Assembly (NCBI RefSeq): GCF_002078875.1
Contig: NC_034424.1
Span: 652,945 to 716,944, forward strand
Length of the DNA: 64,000 nt
Direction of reading: 5' to 3'
DNA from: Numida meleagris
Taxonomy: Eukaryota; Chordata; Aves; Galliformes; Numididae
Shown in pieces: positions 1 through 13,000 of the stretch. The position numbers were made by a program, and so were the translations under genes. The notes beneath the pieces were generated by a model that was not told the DNA's origin, searched no databases, and saw nothing but the letters and a program-made list of their open reading frames with translations. Each line of letters opens with the position of its first letter. Within the stretch, counting starts at the first letter, position 1.

Positions 1-3000
1 CCTAATACACTGCAGTATAAAATATTGCTTTTCTGAAGGGATGTCTTCATTTTAAGAGTGATCATGTTAATACAGGGATGAAACAATTTCCTACAAGTTT
101 GTACAAGTGGTACTTGGTTTATTGTCCAGTTCATTGTCACCTACCTACACAAGCACACGTGCTTAGAAAAACATCCTGCAAACAAGTGAATAAAATTAAA
201 CACAGAAAAGCTGATACTGATCCTCTGAAGAGAAATTAACTTTAATAATCTCAGTGCCAAGTTGTTAGAATGGGACAGTTTTACCTGCAAATATCCACTG
301 AGGGCACAATTCTTGGTGTGGGGGCAGAGCAGTCACAGCTGCCTAAGCAACTGCTGCCTTCTGCCCTCTCCTCTATTCCACCAATGCAGTCCACTCAGTT
401 GTCCCCCAAACACCCACGCTATGAGGCAGATGAGACAGACAAAGTAATTACCATTACAGACAATCCTTTTCTAAGCCCAGATAGGACCAAGGCTAGCAAC
501 AGGCAGGAATTCCTCAAGTTGTATTGCCAGAAGTGTGGTCTGCCCCCGTGTCATCCAACATCTTTGGCGCAGGTCCAGAGACCCGGCAAACTCACCCAGA
601 AGGAGGATGGTGTCCCTGCTATCTCTGAGCGATGGCTGGGGTTTCCACTGCCCACAGACCTGCAAGGAACCAAACAGTCTGTGGTCAGTATGCAGAACTT
701 CTTGTATGCTCGCTAATAGGTCACCTAGTTAAGCGTTATCTTGGGAAGACAGCAATTCAAGCACAAGAAGCATTTTCTTAGAATCACAGAATCACTCTAA
801 AAGCACCACTGTCCTATGCCAGGCAGACTGACTGTCCACTTTAGCGAGTAGAACACTGTCAGGAAAGCTCCACTCCATTCATCTGAATGACCAACAGGCA
901 ACAGCTGATTACAAAAAAACAAAAAACAACAACAACAAAAAAATCCAAATCCAAACAATAAAGCTTTCAAACACGGCTACTAAAAGCTAGCCTGAAAGAG
1001 TCTGGTGTGTATACATAGCTTTACTCTGTAAAGCAAGATGGCATTCCCAATCTCAAAAAAGCAATTTCCCTTTAGTTTGTAACATTAGGAGACTTTAGTC
1101 CCTGAGGAATACTTCCCAAAAACTTACAAGCAATTGTTTAATCTAAGAAAACCCATGTGAAGTAGTGCAATGCAGCAAGCACTTCCCAGGCAGTGCAAAG
1201 GTCTTCCTCCCACATCTTCAAGCATTCCTCACAGCACTGTTATGTTCCAGGCAACTCTTTTTCTGACATAACAGCTTATTCCTCGAGGAGGTTCAGGCAG
1301 AGTTTGACATTAAAAAGATCAGCAGTGGGCAGACAGTGTCCTGCATGTTTTGAAAAAGGGATTTTTCCTTCACGAACACGTAACCCAAACAAGGCTCAAT
1401 GAGTTTGCATGAAAATCAGAAGTGATCACAGAGCACCTTTAGAACCACACATCTGAAAGTTTCAGTGCAGAATGATAAATGTAAGCGCAAGAAATAACAC
1501 AGACTGAAAGTTACATTACTTTGCAACCTGAGCTGTAACTGTTGCTAAGAGACTTGGTAATTCCCACATGGCAAAGGTTTAAATAACAAAGTTCATTGAA
1601 AAATACAATGAGCACCGGTACCTGAGGCACACAGCTCTGTACAGACCTACTGAGGCAAGCCCCAGTACTCCAAGATATTCTGCATCTGAAGGTAAGATCA
1701 ACATCAACCAAGAATAAATACTTTTTTATGGTCTTAGCTAACTATGAAATAGGAGCAGCATTATTTTAATCAGAAAAGAAGTCTCTAAAATGACAGCAGC
1801 CACACATTTGCAGTTCATGCAAAGCCAGATCATATCCTTGGCACAGCTGGAGGGGACGCTAAGAGAGAAGGGACACGTTTCAATGCAAGCAGTCCATGCA
1901 GAGCATACAGCCTCTCCTGCTCTAGATGGAAACATGACAAGAATCAGCATACAGCTCAGCAGATGCACTTTGTCGAGTGCACAGGAGCCAGATCTCTCAG
2001 GTAGTGGTACAAACACACTTTCAAGAACAGACACAGTGACAGTTTCACACCAGGGCACTCAGTGGGGAACCTGGTTTCTATACCACTGCATAAAAACGAT
2101 GCACTGACACCACTGGTTTTAGTTTTTTGGCAGCTACCATCACTAGCAGCAGCAGGTAGGAACAGCAGCTCCAGTTTAATCATGCCTTGGTTTTAAAACT
2201 GTTTCTAGTGCTGTTGCTGTTTAAATGTTTATATAACATAAGTTAGAATTAACTTTCTTTTACTTGGTTCTTCCATTCTCTATATCCGCATTTTCTTTAT
2301 TAGCAATTCCCTTCAGGATCCACAGTGTTGCAACTGGAAGTCCAGGTAACACACAAGTGAGAGCCAGCAGGATGTACTGCTCAGAGGAGGAACAGGACTC
2401 CACGCTTCATATGCGACTGAGCAGAAGTTGAAGGATTTTTAGCTGCTGCTGGCATGATCAGATTCCAAAATACCTACCCTTTCTTTAACTTCTGTCTATT
2501 GCAGAACACATCACAAAGAGTATTATTCTAAAAAACATCATAGCTGTTTTTTTATTTTCTTTCTTATATAGAAGTTTGAAAACAGTAGTTGCTGTAACTC
2601 TTCAGCAGGTCTACTGCTGCTTGGAGCCAACACCAAGGACCATGCCCAAAGCGTCATCTCAAGTGAGTGGCAAAGTAGAGACAAATTAGGTTATTAATTA
2701 CATGTTTGATCATTATCTGCAGACCATAAAGCATTCCTTGCCCTAGTTCACCTTGCAAGGAATTCACACAGCTGGGAAAGAGCAGATTGCTCCTGATCCC
2801 AAGCAGTTGGACAACACTCTCACCTTCCAGGCCCAAGTTAATGCCATTTCGTGATGTTGCAACACTAAACCTGAATGTGTATTCACAGAAGAAACAACAC
2901 TTTCATCCTCTGGGAAAGGAGCTTTCCAGCCTTCTCTTCTGATACAAATCTAACTGCAGTTTCTTTTCAGCCTTCCCTTATCCCAGGCACTCACACTCTC

Positions 3001-5950
3001 CTCTTTCATTGTTTCTCACAAGAATTTTTCAGGCTTTTATCACTGACGTCTACCACAGCTCTTCCCACACTGTATTAATTTACCAGACATTAATTCAATT
3101 AAAAGATGAAAATGGGAAATGGAAAGATGTTCAGCATTCAGCGTAACTCATTTCAGTTAATGTAACTCTACTCCTCTCACATGCCTGTCAGTTCCTTCAT
3201 GGCCATTCCTTGCTCCAACGCACACGATTACAACAGGGAGCTGCTTGAGTAGGCTACTGTTATTTGCCTGCATAGCACCAAGCATTCTCAGAGAGATACA
3301 AAAAATATAAGAATTATTATTTTAAAGTCACTGGCATTCTGCTCAGCCTCGGTAATTACCTTTGTATCAAAACATTAAAACTTGGTTCAGGGGAAAAGTA
3401 CTCACTGCTTCTTAGTTAGCCCAGAAGTGATCTGTGCCCCCTCGTCCCCGCTCCTCACAGGACACATCACACACCAACAAGCACTCAGTGCAACTCAGGT
3501 TTTTACTCAGGTAAAATTACTTTATCACAGGAGCAATTGTGTAGGTTGCCAAAGGGTGTAAGTGCACAGGCGTGTTCCTCGTGCAGCTGTGAGCTGACCC
3601 ACCTGCCTCTGCACTAAGCTCCCAGCTGTAACATAACAGAGCAAAGAGCTCACAGCGCTGAGTGTATACACGGAGAACACCCACTCCTCCCTTTCCCTCT
3701 CTCCAAGCTGCCTTTGGAGCACGAGGGAAGTCGCATTTGTTTTAAGCTTTGCCAGCTCACATTACTTTGTGTCACTGGAAAAGGAACCAATTGAAATGCT
3801 GTGGTTTAGTCCTTCCAAACCTCTGTGAGTAGCGATGTCTGATTGCTCTGATGCAGTTTCACAAGAGCAGCTTCTTCAGCTCCCCCAACAAAGCTGAGAA
3901 AAGTTTGCTGTAACGGCTATGCTGTAAGCACCAACAAAATTTTGTACGTGTGAGTTACGATAACTTGTAATAGACAGCATTATTGCCTTAAAAATTCCAA
4001 ATCAAAGTTTCCTGACAGATTAATTTACATTGTAGAGTATATGTTTTACTGGTTCTGCTCCACATGCTAAAATTTCTGATTATTCCTGCTCTATTGTTTG
4101 CAATAAACAGTGAGAAAAAAAAACATGGAAACCAAAGTTACGGCTATTAGCGACACTTGTGCCAAAAAGCTGCCACAGCCATGAGCCTGTTTCCATAGAA
4201 AACCACAGAGAACACCAAAACACCCGGTGCTGCCTAAGAGACTTTCAGTATTCATAGAAGCACGGGAAGCTTTTTATTTTTTTAAATAAAACTTCATAAT
4301 TTCAGAGTGAGTCAATAGATCCTCTAGTTGAGTCCATTACCCAATTTATTTTTATAACCTTGGAAGCACTCCTATCCTGTTAAAACAACAAATGGGCACA
4401 AACAGATCCAAAAGCCCTTCAGAAGAACCAAGCGAGAAAAAGAGTGTGTCAGCAGGAAGCCCCAGCATGAAAACTGAGCTCTTGCTGGAGGTGAAAAGCC
4501 GATGTCATGCCTTAGTGAGACCTGGCTGGAAATCCCTACCAACCTGGAGCAGACTGCAATCACACAGGGAGGATAGACTGAAGGAGGGATTCTCTGAACC
4601 TGCACCGCTCTCCAGTTTGCCCAACTTCGAGTCTGCACTCTGCAGCTCAACTCCGACGATCTTGAGAACAGTGGAGGAAGAAATACACTAACTTAAGCTA
4701 AATTTCCCCTGCAAGAAATCATGCTTACTCCTTGAAGTGGAAGTTTGTACAAAAGCATGACATGTTAAAGCTATCTTGATTTAGAATGAAAACTTTCAGC
4801 AACACACACACACACACACACACAAAAAAAAAAAATCCTGGAACAGTCCCAACAGCTGACTCACTGATAACCTCACTGATTTCCCCTCAGCCATGTGGGC
4901 ATCTTCGCAGCAGCATGTTCCCTGAGCTCCCGGAGTTAAGCTTTCCTCCCACAGTGTTATCTGACTCCAGCTGAAAAGCTCCAGCAAATAGCAAGCCCCT
5001 CCTGGAAATGATTCCTGTAATTAACCTCCACCACTGCTAGGAAATTGTGTCATATTTTAAAGAATCTGTGTAGCTTTGACTTTCAGTTACCAGATCTCAT
5101 TATATTTTTGTTAGAAAGACCACAAATATTCAACTGCCAAAGAACTTTCCCATAGGCATGGCTTTACACAAAGGGACTGAGACTTCTCAACCCACTTCTC
5201 TCGGATGTGCCCGAGTACACTGAGCTCATTAGAACTGTTGCAGGGCTTGTTTTCCAAAAACAGAACATTGTCGTGGCCTCCTCTGAACTCTCCAGAATTT
5301 TCGTACCCTGCCTAAAGAGCTACTGTAACTGGAGCTTATGGTCTAGAAGCCATGTGCACACACATAATCATTCCAACTTAGTTCTCTTTGAGAAGGGAAA
5401 AAAAATGAATTCTTCCCACAACAGCAAACTTCAAATTGTGTCACTGAGGTAAGTAAGCTCTGCAAGTCACTAGCTGTCAGCTTCCTACTGCATAAACAGA
5501 GACGGTGACCTTGGTTTGTAGTGAAAAAGAACACGCACGATGATCCTTCCCCACTCCAGACCCATCTAACAAAGATGGTCAGATCAAGATTTGAGATTTG
5601 TTCCTAATTCCACATTTGAGCTGTGCCTTACCACCACGCAACAGCACCTTTGTGTAGCAACCTGCCAGCCACACCTGAGCCGTTTCTCAGAGAATTTCAA
5701 GTCTATGCTGCTCAAGATGCTACGCCTGCCTTCACCAGGCCTCGAGGCTCTCCTCTCTCCCAAGAAGAAACACGAGCTTTATTAGAAAAAAAAAAAATCT
5801 TTCTTTAAGCATGTGTCGCTATGCCTGTTTGTGGTACCTTTAAAGATTTACACACTCATTTAATTTTATTCCCACAACTGATGTAACCTTAACAACTCTA
5901 CAGGCTTTCCCCCATAAAACACATTTCTTCTCTTCGTGTTTATGGACACT
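1..5950. other. No supportable gene; likely intron or flank
   Basis: No reading frame here resembles a known protein, and I found no convincing acceptor-exon-donor series on either strand. Base composition is AT-richer than the rest of the window and simple repeats are scattered. The CpG island just to the right needs a partner gene, so this stretch may be the first intron of a minus-strand gene starting there. In human, EXD3 lies head-to-head with NOXA1; by synteny EXD3 is a candidate, but nothing in the sequence proves it. Confidence 0.45.
4799..4835. repeat. (CA)n microsatellite followed by poly(A)
   Basis: About eleven CA units run directly into a twelve-base A run. It lies in the non-coding left flank. 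Confidence 0.9.
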
Positions 5951-5956
5951 CGTAGC

Positions 5957-5998
5957 CTCACCCTCACCTCACCCCTCACCCCTCACCCCTCACCTCAG
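5957..5998. repeat. CCTCACC-type tandem repeat at CpG island edge
   Basis: The plus strand carries repeated CCTCACC units. Read on the minus strand these become tandem GTGAGG units, each of which looks like a 5' splice donor. They sit just after a possible minus-strand first exon ending near 5998. The repeat itself is seen directly; its splice-site role is inference. Confidence 0.75.
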
Positions 5999-6640
5999 AG
6001 GGGCCCGCTCAGGTCGGGCACTCCCGGAGGAGGCGGTTGAGGGCCGGGGACCCACACCGCCGCCGTCCACTGCGGCCCCCGCCTGAGGCAGCACCCGCAG
6101 AACCCGAGGGAGCGACAAGGCTTTATTTCGGCTGCGAACTGCGTACACCCGAGCGGCCCCCCCCGCCGCCGCCCACTGCCGCCCTCCCCTCTGGCGCTTC
6201 CGAGGCTCAAAGTGCGCTGCGCCGCGCTGGGCTGGGCTCCTCCCCGGGACACCCGGGCCCGGCGTGGCCGCACTGGGCGGGACTGGACCCTGCGGAACAG
6301 CCCCACACCCGGAGCAGCCCCGCGCAGCCGCCGGTTGCTCCACTCACCTGGGGCCTACCCGGAAGCGGCAACGCCAGCCCCCCCCTCCCTGTGTCCGGCG
6401 CTCAAACTCTTCCCCTTCGCGGCTGCCGGAGACACCGGAACGCCCCGTGTGGGCCCCGCGTGCCGCCGGACCTCCTTCCCGCGCTCACCGCGCGCTGCGC
6501 CAGCAGGGGGCGCTACAGCCCGCAGCAGCGCGGCGAGCCCCGAGGGGCGGGGCGGGGCGGGGCGGAGGGAAGTACCGTAGTGACCGGAACGCGGGGCTGC
6601 GTCCGCCTACCGTATTTTCTGTACTTAATGGGAATTCAGG
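5990..6640. promoter_or_regulatory. CpG island with GC boxes
   Basis: Dense CG dinucleotides and very high GC mark a CpG island. At about 6543-6570 there are four adjoining GGGGCGG-type Sp1 boxes, also a potential G-quadruplex run. The long open frames here on both strands are the low-stop effect of high GC, not genes. The island is about 0.5 kb upstream of NOXA1 and could serve NOXA1 on the plus strand, an unseen minus-strand gene, or both. Confidence 0.8.
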
Positions 6641-6752
6641 TGCGGCCGTGAGACTGCATCTTTATTTAAATGTTTAAAAAAGCAACATTATGGGCTGCGC
6701 TAGTCCTGCACCTGCCCCATTACGGGCTCCTCACCGCGCTACTGCAATGCTG

Positions 6753-6757
6753 ATTGG
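6753..6757 (-). promoter_or_regulatory. Inverted CCAAT box upstream of NOXA1
   Basis: The plus strand has ATTGG inside TGATTGGCT, a good inverted CCAAT box of the NF-Y type, about 320 bp before the NOXA1 start codon. No TATA box is obvious. The position suits a CpG-island promoter with a 5'UTR of up to about 300 nt. Confidence 0.45.
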
Positions 6758-7077
6758 CTTTTTGACCTTCGCTGGTGTAGGAAAAGCGAGCAAGCATCCC
6801 CCGGCTCCTGTTGGGTTTATGATCTCTTATCTTTCCCCAAAATGTCGCCAGGCTCCTGAGTGCCGGCGCACCCCCACCCAGCGGGGCTCGCACCTGCCGA
6901 GCGCGGGACCCCAGCCGCCCCTCTCAGCCGCCCCGGGCAGGAGGGAACCGGGCGCAGCGGCTCCACTTCCTCGTTGGCCGCCTCCCGCCCAGGGGCAGCG
7001 CCCGCTGCTCGCCCCGCACGCAGGTGAGGCTCTGCGGGAGCCAGCAGGCAGCTCGGCGCCGGCCTAGGCCGAGGACG

Positions 7078-10000
7078 ATGGCATACCGGGAGCTGCTGAG
7101 GCGCTGGCACCAGGCCGTGCAGGCAGCGGACGGCGGGGACTGGGACACGGCCCTGGACACGTTCTGTGGCATCGAGGAGCCGCCGGCCAGGATCTGCTTC
7201 AACGTGGGCTGCGTGCACCTGCGGGCCGGGCGGCTGCGGGAAGCCCTGCGGGTGAGGGCAGCATGGGGTAGGATGCGGCGGGGGGGGGGCTGGGCTGCTC
7301 TCCTCGCCCCGGGTGTCTGAGGGAAAATGTGGGGTTATTGGTGGTAGGTGGATGGTTGGACTGGATGATCTTGTAGGTCTTTTCCAACCTAGCTAACTCT
7401 ATGATTCTATGCCCACGCGCTCTCCTGAGATGCCTTTCTCAAACTGGCTGGAATCCATCGGTCTGTACTCTTTATATCCATCAGAGAGCACGGGTGTGAG
7501 TGTAAAATAGGGAGCGCTGCAGTTCTGTGTGTCTCCAGGCGATCCTGCACGAGCTAAGATTGCCAAAAGGAGCCGCTATCCTGGAAAACCGCTGCCTGGT
7601 GGGAAGTGAGGCCAGCACTGTGGGCATGCAAGTGCTGAGAAAAAGCCTTCTTCCCACAGCTTCCAGCAACCAGTTGTCTGCAAAGCTCACTGTCAGCGGC
7701 CCACTGAGATGTATATAGATACTCTCAAACAGCAGAAGGCAGAGCTCAGGCTCTGCTGGAAGGGCTGGGGCAGAGCTCTGGCAGCCCTGAGCAGGGCCTT
7801 ACCTGTGAGAGGTGGTGCCGAAGAGCCTCCAGACAGCCCCAGTGAGTGGGCACTGGCGGGGACACAGCTTGGCTGTGATTCTGTGTAGACCAACGGTTGG
7901 TTGTTTATTTTCTCTTATTATAGCACAGGAGAGCAGGGTTAAAGCTAGGAGTGCTGGCTGAGCCAGGAGGAGCCAGACACCTCCGCCAAAGGGCACAAAC
8001 ACCCTGAGGTCCTGCAATGCATTTTCCTTGCTGCAGTGCTCTGTGTGTAGGCAATGTAAGGAAGTCCAGAGGTTCAGGCTTGATTCACTGCATACCACCA
8101 CACTGTAGTAAGTGTAGGAACAGGCCTCGTAGCATTCTCAGAAAGATTCTCAGAAATCTCTGCTACTGTTTTGTAGCAGAGTGGGAAACCACTTTGAACC
8201 AGTGGCCACAAGCTGTTACCAGTTTTGCTGATATTCAGCTGGGAAACTGGAAGCAGAAATATTGAATTGTAGGTGCAGTTTGTGAAGCCCTTCGTTTTCT
8301 GTCTTTACACACACATCGCTGTAGGCTGATTCAAACAGCCTGCTGTTAGATCAAGCTCTGCTCCAGGCAACGGGGCCTGCAGGTTGGAAGACATCAGACG
8401 GCAGACACAACTCATTTGTCGCATTCAAGATGTTTTCCCAAGGAAGGATAAAATCTTGAAGCTCAGCTCATAGAGAGCCAAGACCTGAAAGAGGACTTTG
8501 AGCCATCTCCTGCCCCTCAGCCTGGATCACAGCCCTGAGTTTCTCGGAGCAGACAAGCTGTTCGCTAGCCCTTCTGCACCCAGCTGAATACACCCAGGCA
8601 CTGATGGAGGAGTCCTCACTCATCTCCGAGATGTCCATTTTTCTCCTTAGGCATTTGATGAAACCGTTACGAAGGATAACTCCCTCGCTGTTGGCTACTT
8701 TCAGAGAGGGTTTGTTTGCCTGCAGTTGGAAATGTAAGTGATGTTCTTGTCTGTTCATTCTTTGGTTTTCTGCTTTTAGTACAACTTTATTCCTAAAACT
8801 CAATCCTCCGCTAACTTTAAGTATTTTATAAGGTCTGGTTTGGCCTTGTAAACCGTGTTACAGGTCAGCAAGTCTCATTTCCCATTTTCAGAGGAGAACT
8901 GCGAAGATGTAACCTGCACAGCTTTAGAACCGTAGCAGTGGCTAATATGTAGCAGTATCCTCCTGTACACACACAGAAAGAAGCCACTCCTGTATGCAGG
9001 GCTGATGGAAGGTTATGTTGCCATTCAGTTTTTCATGGGGAGTGAAAAAATTATAGTTGCATGTAACATATGAAGACACATGAGACAGTGCAAGTCTGGC
9101 CTTCCCAAGCCCACAGTCTGCCCCGCTGTCTGATCCTCTGCTGACTGGTTGTTGTGAGCCTTATCTTGCTTGCTGATTTAATAGTAGAAGTGCTCCACAA
9201 TCATCATGGGATTGTTCCCTGTTTCCAGGGTTAAACCTCAGTGACATCCTGCTCACAGAGGTGTGGGGAAGACTTTACAGGTCTCTTCTGACCGTCAGTT
9301 ACTCTTTCCTGTTATTTTTCCCATGTTTTCCTGACCTTAAATTCTCAGAATTACTATCTTCACCTCTGGAAATGAGATGAGTGAGCAGTTACATGCTCTG
9401 TACCACCACCAGCAGAGCCATGCTCACGGATGGTGGTGCCCTGACCAGGGCTGGAGCTGCTTCCCTCTGCCTCTTGACTGAGTGACCATTGCACAACCCT
9501 TCCTAAACCCTTCATTTCTCAGCCTGCAACTTCAGCTGGAACCTGTTTTGATTTCAGTTGCACAGCTGCTGTAAATTCAGACTAACCCTCTGCTTCTCTT
9601 TAGGAGTTTCTCTAAATTTCTACTAATAGTGCTCTGTTTGTATATGCTCACCATCAGCAGGGGTTTCCTAGCCCTTGCTTCTTCCCTGAGATGTTGCCAG
9701 GACAGAACTGCCAGCAACAAGCTGGGGAGGGAGCTGACAGCATCTGTAAACCTTTGTTCTTTTCATTTTCTCGTTCTCAGAAATGCAACTGTGCTTTGGG
9801 GATCAAAGCCTATTTTTTTTATCCCAAATAGTAAAACAGGGCAGATAATCCTGGAGGAGAGACACACCAGATTCATCTTGTAATAACTACAAGGATAGGA
9901 CAGAATTTTCTGTGGTCACAAGATGACACACATCTCTGGTGCAGCTCTCCTCATGCAGAAGAGAATATTACAAAGAATACACATTTTTGCTAATTTATTC

Positions 10001-13000
10001 TTGAACTCTGTAATTAGAGACTTTAGCTTTTTGTAGTCTCAGTTTCACCTGCCATTTCTGCATTGTAGGTATGAAGAAGCTCTCTCTGACTATCGTATGG
10101 CCTTCAGTCATCTGAGAAAAAATCCCTTCATTGATTACAAGCAGCTGGGGCTGAGGCACATTCTCTATGCGTGGGAGGTAAGAGTCAGTCTGGCTCCGCT
10201 GCCCTTCCTCTCTGTTGGGGGCATTCATCAGGTTTTCAGCAGTAGGCATAAGTAACCCAAGAGCTTTTTAAGATACTACATTAGAACGGTAGAACTATTG
10301 CTTTTGCTTTTATGATTAAACTCCTTTAAAAATAGTTGTAAAACAATATCATCTTTGACAAGTTTTAACAACTTGCTCTAAAATGTAAAATTGTTTGGGG
10401 CAGATCCCCATGAATTTGTTGGTTTTTTTTTAAGTTTGCTCTTATTAATATGCATGCAAGTTTTATCAACACTTCAGCTCTAAAAGTTGAAATAGATTGA
10501 AGTGTAGACAGGGACAAAATTTGTCCAGAATAAAGATGTTTTTTAAAAAGTCTTGTGCACAAAAGCCATCTTTCCAACTGTAGCAACTGGTCTCAGTGTT
10601 ATCTCCGTGTCTAACCTTACTGGGCTGCAAGCAGCACATTGCTTCTGTAACACTCTATGCTGCAGCTCTTGTACTGTTCCACAGAATTAACCTGCTACAT
10701 GCCATTAAAGAAAGTCTGAGTTGGAACTAGCTATAAATATCGTTAATATTTAGGTTGTAAAAGACTCATAGAAACTGTGCATGCATTACTGAGAGGGTTC
10801 ATTTTGTGTTCCTAAATCCATGCACACAGACAGAGAAGCAGATACAGGAAAAAATATTTAATCCCTTACTTCTGCGAGAGTGAGGAGTCATTGTGCAACT
10901 CCAATCAAGCATGCCTAGGAACTTGTCATTCAGCCTTGTTTAATTTGCATGCACATTGTACCTGGCAGGAAGAAGTTATCCTTGGCATCTGTGATACTTC
11001 CCAAACCTTACTGTTTTTAACAGTTTCAGTGCCACAGTACTGCTTTATTTGAGTTCAAATGCACTTGGAAACAAAGGCTTCCTTTAAAATGCGTGGGGCT
11101 ACAGGAGTGCCCAAGTCCATCAGGAGGAAGATGGCACTTGTTCTGTTATGAATACCCAGTTCTTCACTCCACATGCTCTAGGCATTGTCAGGCTGTGTGC
11201 TCTTGCTATGCTGACACTGGACTCAGGATCTGCAGCCTGATTCATTTCTGTCTCACTCTTACTTCTACCTGCAGCTTGTTTTTCAAATTATACAAACAAA
11301 ACCCTCCTAAAGAGCTGCACTATCAGCTTTCCTCATGCATGGCCTCTCACAGGCTGCATCTGATCCTCTCAAGAGGGAAGAGATTGGTGTATGGTTTGGA
11401 AATCCAGACATTTTTTGCCTCTGGTGGAGCTAGTACTTCTGAGCTGAGTTGAAGCTGCTGTCTTGTGTTTCCAAGGGGGAGTATATTTGCAGTTTCAATA
11501 GATGTTCAGCATGGCCATTCCACCTCAAAAGATCAATCTTCTATTACTCCTTCATTGTAAAGGAAAAGCACCCTACTGCCTGCACCTCACTTCCAAGTAC
11601 TACTCATGTCCAAATATCAAAAAGCAATTTGCAAACTGATAACCGTATCACGTAAGATAGTAAGATATCTGAATGAGTCGGTTAGACCACACTTCTGCCT
11701 TGTTGGACAGCAGCTTTTCCATTCTCTGACTGCTGGCCAACGAAAAGTGGAAAAGAATTCTCCTCCTTGTACTTAAGCATGTAGACTGAGGCTTCCTGAC
11801 GCTCAATCTATAGTACACTGCCACTTCAAAGAATGTTCTTACATGCTGGGTAGCAAGCTACAGCTGCCAACTTGCACCTTCAGAGCTCACTGCAAAGGGC
11901 AGTAATTTCAGTTAGGTTATTCCAAAGTGAAAGAGAATCCGAATAATTCTGCACAGCAAAAAATATTACCTAGTTTTGTTCAGAAAGAAACCCATACGGT
12001 TTGCCTTACGAGCCTTTTAGACACAGGAAGAATAAGATGAAAACCTGTTTGGTAACACAGTCTTCATCTGTTCTTCCCCATGCCTGTCCATGCTTTGAAC
12101 AGAGCTGGCAGTGCCAGCTGAAAGTACAGCTTTGATCTTTTTCCACTCTGCTTATGAAGCTTTCTCAGCTGTGCTCCTCACAGTGCTTTTCCTGCAATCA
12201 GTGGGGAGCGGGCTCTTGCTGCTGCCATTTTCATGGTGGTTCAGTGCCAGGTCTTTCTTGCCTGGCTGAGCCCAGTTGGTAGCACTGGGTGTCTGTTCAG
12301 CTGCTGCCCTCTGAGCAGCAGGAGCACAGCTCTGCTCTCTCCTTGCTGGCCTCAGGTGCTGTACAGCACTGCCGCGGCACAGTGCCGGCTGCAGCAGTGG
12401 CAGGAGGCCAGAGCCACCCTAGAAAAGGCCGTCGTGTGGAGACCTGAAGGAAGATCAGCAACGCTGGCCCTGGCCCTTGAGCGAGTGCAGGTAAGACCGC
12501 CTCTGTGGGTTCCTGGGGACGTGCTTTGGGCTCAAGTTGAGGAATCCAAGGACATGCGGAGTGTTTTATGTCTTCGAGTTTTTCTGTCTGCACACCCATT
12601 TGGTCACCTGATGACAGTCTAAGCGATTTCTGTGTGATGCTCTACCAAGCTTCAGCTAATCTAGTAGCTCCATCACCTCCAGGAGCTTCATGGCATAGAA
12701 ACACTAGAGCTGGGAACTATGGGCTAACCTATAAGACTGGGAGGAGTACTTTCTAGTCCCTGCTGTTCAGGAGCTCAGTTGTATTCATACTTGCACTGTG
12801 AAACAAGTTGTCTTATGGAGTGTTTGAATGCAGATTTGGAGAGTCCCACTTTTCACGAAGCTGGCCAACTTCTTTGAATCCTTTTGGCTTTGGTGACAGT
12901 TGGTAGCAGCTCAGACATTAATGACAATGATGTTTAGAGCTTAAGTAAAGTGCAAACCTGTTTATGGAGATGATTCTACATAGTAGTTTCCTGTTAAGAC

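Noticed and set aside
779..800. Possible CR1 tail (AGAATCACAGAATCAC)
   Set aside because: About 20 bp resembles a minus-strand CR1 end but no CR1 body follows.
1738..2183. Minus-strand open frames as possible exons of a left-flank gene
   Set aside because: No splice-site series, no recognisable motif and overlapping frames on both strands.
6037..6677. Overlapping 120-200 residue open frames on both strands in the CpG island
   Set aside because: High GC removes stop codons in all frames; compositions are Pro/Arg/Ala-rich and match no known protein.
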